Positions 61,161-64,000 of a stretch of 64,000 nt of DNA are shown here, one piece after another; within the stretch, counting starts at the first letter, position 1, and the number at the start of each line of letters is the position of its first letter. The notes below the pieces were generated by a model. It was given only the letters and a program-made list of their open reading frames with translations, was not told where the DNA came from and did not search any database. The DNA comes from Sthenelais limicola. Its lineage: Eukaryota; Annelida; Polychaeta; Phyllodocida; Sigalionidae. The stretch covers positions 11,781,172-11,845,171 of the forward strand of contig OW804097.1 in NCBI GenBank assembly GCA_942159475.1, read 5' to 3'. Both the position numbers and the translations under genes were made by a program.

Positions 61161-61279
61161 AGGTCATTGACCTCAAGGTCATTGATCTCTAGGTCATTGA
61201 TCTCAAGGTCATTGATCTCAAGGTCATTGATCTCTAGGTCATTGATCTAGGTCATTAACCTCAAGGTCAGGTAAGGTCA
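61161..61279 (+). repeat. 15-bp array of nuclear-receptor half-sites
   Basis: Nine AGGTCA half-sites (61161, 61176, 61191, 61206, 61221, 61236, 61249, 61264, 61274), four of them extended TCAAGGTCA; the first forms AGGTCATTGACCT, an inverted repeat with 1-bp spacer. Confidence 0.8.
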
Positions 61280-61588
61280 TTTCCTCATGTAATCTACATA
61301 ACAGTCGAAAATCTCAAGCCGCCAAAGTACATCTATGAAGACTACCAAATAGAAAATAAAATCTATTGTTTTGTAAAATCTATGTGATTTCCAATCGGCA
61401 AGATTCCCAGTCGAGCAAAATTGTGATCAAGACAGTGGAAAGTGATCCGTATAGGGCAATTGAGGCTGCAAATACTGCCAATTGGTAGTATACTACTAGA
61501 ATTACACCCATCATGTGGACAGCATGATAGGGTGGTGGCAATGGTGGCCCTAGATTACCTCCATCTACACTACAACAAGCAGAAGTAA

Positions 61589-61694
61589 GGGCCTAGTCCA
61601 CTAAACCGATTCTCATGCGAATTTGCCCCGCAGAGGACTCTTTTGCATTAAATTCTGTGAGAATGGCACGGAATCGGCTTACTTGACTAGACCC
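61589..61694. mobile_element. Foldback MITE H4b
   Basis: CCTAGTCCACTAAACCGATT and GAATCGGCTTACTTGACTAG; TAA before, TCA after. Confidence 0.72.
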
Positions 61695-61717
61695 TCAAGT
61701 CCATTCAGGAACATGTT

Positions 61718-61808
61718 GGCAACGCATGAAAATAATCACCATTGTCATTATGCGTATTTTGTAAAGGATTTAAATGTACAAGGCCAATAAAAAATATTTA
61801 AAAAAAGA
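61718..61808 (+). repeat. Dispersed ~90-bp repeat E, copy 2
   Basis: See 50995-51085; same A-rich 3' end. Confidence 0.7.
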
Positions 61809-62151
61809 AAATTTCAAACTAAATGACAAGACTTTCAGAAGCGTCCAACCTCAGAAAACAGAATTCTGACATTGATCGCTGATGTTCTATACATATATAT
61901 TTACACAAATATTGGCGATGTTTTCCAAGAGAATTATTCTGCTTTCATCTCTCATCAAACACTTCTATAGGGCGGTGATAATGACCCACAATTCATTACC
62001 AAAATATGACAGAAGAGGAAGGGACGCCATAGCAAATGTAAATCTGATCTGTCCCAAAGAATGACTTGCAAAAAAGTTGCACAAAATGTTACATGGTCAT
62101 GTACATTGTGTGTGCGCACAACGTCATCAATATATGCGTGTCAATGGTGGA

Positions 62152-62763
62152 GGGGCCTGTTGCGTAACAACTCCGTGCTTAGATTCTCCGTGCTTAGCCA
62201 CTTCCCCGTGCTAAGCAGCAGGTAAGGAACCTTTAGGGAGGGAATATATAATGTGTTCCAGGAAAATGAGTCACAAATCGCAAAATTGATATTTTTCAAA
62301 ATGTCTTATTCACACGATATCGTTGTCGGAAACTTTTCATTTTGGGAGTACCTAACGCTCCCAGTAGCATTAATACATATAGCAACTTTCATGACAGTGT
62401 ATTGAATATACCCTTCCATATTTAAGGTCCTCTTATACACATTATTCAGCTACTTTACTAGTCAATGTCCACCTAGAAATATTGCAAACTTATTTTTCAA
62501 AAGAAAAATATCAAACTTAATATATAGAAATACCTAGATATCCTACTGTTTACTATCATTGGAATCGGCTTGATCTCATCCTTTCAAATAAGATGATATC
62601 TCAAAACCCATTTTTTTCAACTTGTGACTCATTTTCCTGATACCCATCACCCATGATATACATACAATACTATAATTATATAGAGTAGGACTTTCCTACC
62701 TCGGCAAGGATAAATAGCTTAGCAAGGAACATTTTAAGTAAGGACTTCTTATGCAACACGCTC
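62152..62763. mobile_element. H8-like MITE interrupted by MITE-B
   Basis: GGGGCCTGTTGCGTAACAAC at left and CTTCTTATGCAACACGCTCC at right enclose the MITE-B copy at 62249-62650. Confidence 0.65.
62249..62650. mobile_element. MITE-B copy e, nested
   Basis: ATGTGTTCCAGGAAAATGAG and ..TTTTCCTGATACCCATCAC. Confidence 0.78.
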
Positions 62764-63382
62764 CTGTATGCCCATCCATTCCCCTGATTAATTCTCATGT
62801 TCATGTCATTGTGACAGGTTATGTTTACATGTTTCACATGTTATGTTTCTTTTAATCAATGTTTCATCTTGTTGTAATTTACAGGCGAGCTTTCCTAAAC
62901 CTGTTAGCATGACTTTGTGAGTCGGGGGTTCAGAAGATGTACACTTGGCAGCAAATTGTACATTTTCTGGCCAACTCATCACATATTCCCTCAGTGATGG
63001 GCTTAGAATTTCTCAAAATCTCAAAAACTATATCTAGAGATAGTTGTGAAAAGAGTTTTTTTTGTGAAATACCAAAGTCTGACTTCTATGTAAAATGATC
63101 ATAAAAATCCTAAAGAATATCTTTTTTTAAAGAAAATCCTAAAGAATATTAATTAATGTTTTGGGTTGATCTTCAAATTTTAACATTTTGCTTTGGAATA
63201 TAATTTTAATGACGAATTTCATTATGATTTGCATTATTATGGAATTTAGTTGCTGATAGGTAGGAGGGAGTATATATTCCCCCCCCCCCCACACTCAAGG
63301 TCATGTCCTCACTAACCCCCACTGACCCTCCCCCCTCTACTACCCCCTCCCCCTCCCCCTTGGGACGCCTTCCTCCCTGGCG

Positions 63383-63485
63383 TGCGCATGCGCCTGAGAG
63401 GAATGACAGGCTCAGACAATCACGTGACTCTTTGTGTACATTGCAGGCCAGAACCAACATCCATTTGTAGTGTTTCCATGGTAAC
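63383..63485 (+). promoter_or_regulatory. Promoter-like motif cluster (NRF1, E-box, X-box)
   Basis: TGCGCATGCGCC (63383-63394) is an NRF1 site, CACGTGAC (63421-63428) an E-box, and GTTTCCATGGTAAC (63472-63485) a near-perfect RFX X-box. GC-rich for this window. No gene start is visible beside it; it may serve a gene beyond the right edge. Confidence 0.35.
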
Positions 63486-63666
63486 CGAATAGTAGATGGA
63501 TGGAGGGAGAGGGAAGGAGGGAGAGTGTGTGAGAGAGGGAGAGGAGAAGGGCATTATTCTCTTTCTCTGCCTTACCCCGTGTATTAGCCCTGCATGGTGG
63601 AGCCGGGGCACAATGCAATGACTGCCTTTTAATGGTATTCCTGTTTTCCTGCCCTCTACACAGATA

Positions 63667-63695
63667 CCGTATTTACCCGTTTATAAACCCAGGCT
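63667..63695. mobile_element. H6 left-end fragment
   Basis: CCGTATTTACCCGTTTATAA then ACCCAGGCT, TA before it; cut off by MITE-B f. Confidence 0.6.
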
Positions 63696-63699
63696 ATAT

Positions 63700-63804
63700 G
63701 TGAAGTGTTTCAGGAAAATGAGTCCCAAGTCGCAAAATTTATATTTTTCGATTTGTTTTATTCACAGGATCTCTTTGTAGGAATAATTTCATGTTTGTGG
63801 TGCT
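63700..63804. mobile_element. MITE-B copy f, interrupted
   Basis: GTGAAGTGTTTCAGGAAAAT onward, ATAT at 63696-63699; the right part is displaced by the H3 copy. Confidence 0.7.
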
Positions 63805-63807
63805 TAA

Positions 63808-64000
63808 AGGGTGGTCTCCACTGGTTGCGGTAAGCTCTGCAGTAAGCTCTGCAGTAAGTCTTACGATGGTGTTGTGATGGTGAGGAGTGGCGAGGACCTG
63901 CCTACATGGCCAGTGAACCATGTAGGCAGGACTTCGTCATTCCTCTCCACCTACAGAACTAGGATAAACCATCACAAGGCTTACCGCAGAGCTTACCACA
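63808..64000. mobile_element. Foldback MITE H3b, running off the window
   Basis: AGGGTGGTCTCCACTGGTTG after TAA (63805-63807); complementary right arm CTTACCGCAGAGCTTACCAC reaches the last base. Confidence 0.75.

Overview
This is AT-rich, intron-containing animal DNA. Genes are split into short exons with GT..AG boundaries, introns reach tens of kilobases, and small inverted-repeat DNA transposons (MITEs), a non-LTR retrotransposon, minisatellites and long cruciform repeats fill most of the space. The palindrome TAGGCCTA is strongly over-represented and there is an APE-type LINE with a long uninterrupted ORF. Together these suggest a marine invertebrate, perhaps a deuterostome such as an echinoderm; I cannot name the species and hold this loosely. 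Nothing prokaryotic or viral was seen.

Three genes can be assembled by joining exons with matching phase. (1) At the left edge, plus strand, the last four exons (1422-4633) of a protein whose tail carries a clathrin-box-like motif, an FxDxF motif and an NPF motif, as in endocytic adaptors; its N-terminus lies before the window. (2) At 14229-15871, plus strand, a complete five-exon gene for a 123-residue charged, helical protein. Its upstream region has a forkhead site beside an X-box-like site, the arrangement seen at many cilia genes. (3) From 57058 down to 20300, minus strand, a five-exon gene for a 580-residue von Willebrand A (vWA) protein with a complete MIDAS metal site and a C-terminal coiled coil. 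It starts at a TATA box plus a perfect TISU start element and has a 27-kb first large intron. One further minus-strand exon is possible at 6465-6551.

Layout: 1-6.3 kb adaptor gene end; 6.3-14 kb repeats and the upstream region of the small gene; 14.2-16 kb small gene; 16-20.3 kb repeats; 20.3-57.1 kb vWA gene, whose largest intron (29.4-56.4 kb) holds the LINE (31.8-34.6 kb), most MITE copies and an 800-bp purine-strand minisatellite; 57.1-64 kb upstream sequence with nested MITEs, a nuclear-receptor half-site array and a promoter-like cluster near 63.4 kb.

Repeat families named here: MITE-A (about 235 bp, ends GGGTCAG.., 4-bp target duplications, about 25 copies or fragments); MITE-B (about 340-410 bp, ends GTGATGTG.., 4-bp ATAT duplications in the clearest copies); MITE-C (ends TAGTCTGTCC or near, TA target, Tc1/mariner-like); several foldback families with TAA/TTA targets (PIF/Harbinger-like); and a set of long cruciform repeats with GC-rich loops. 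The most unusual signals are two minisatellites that have amplified a splice site together with exon sequence, one at a 3' splice site and one at a 5' splice site, and a tandem duplication whose two copies are each other's empty insertion site.
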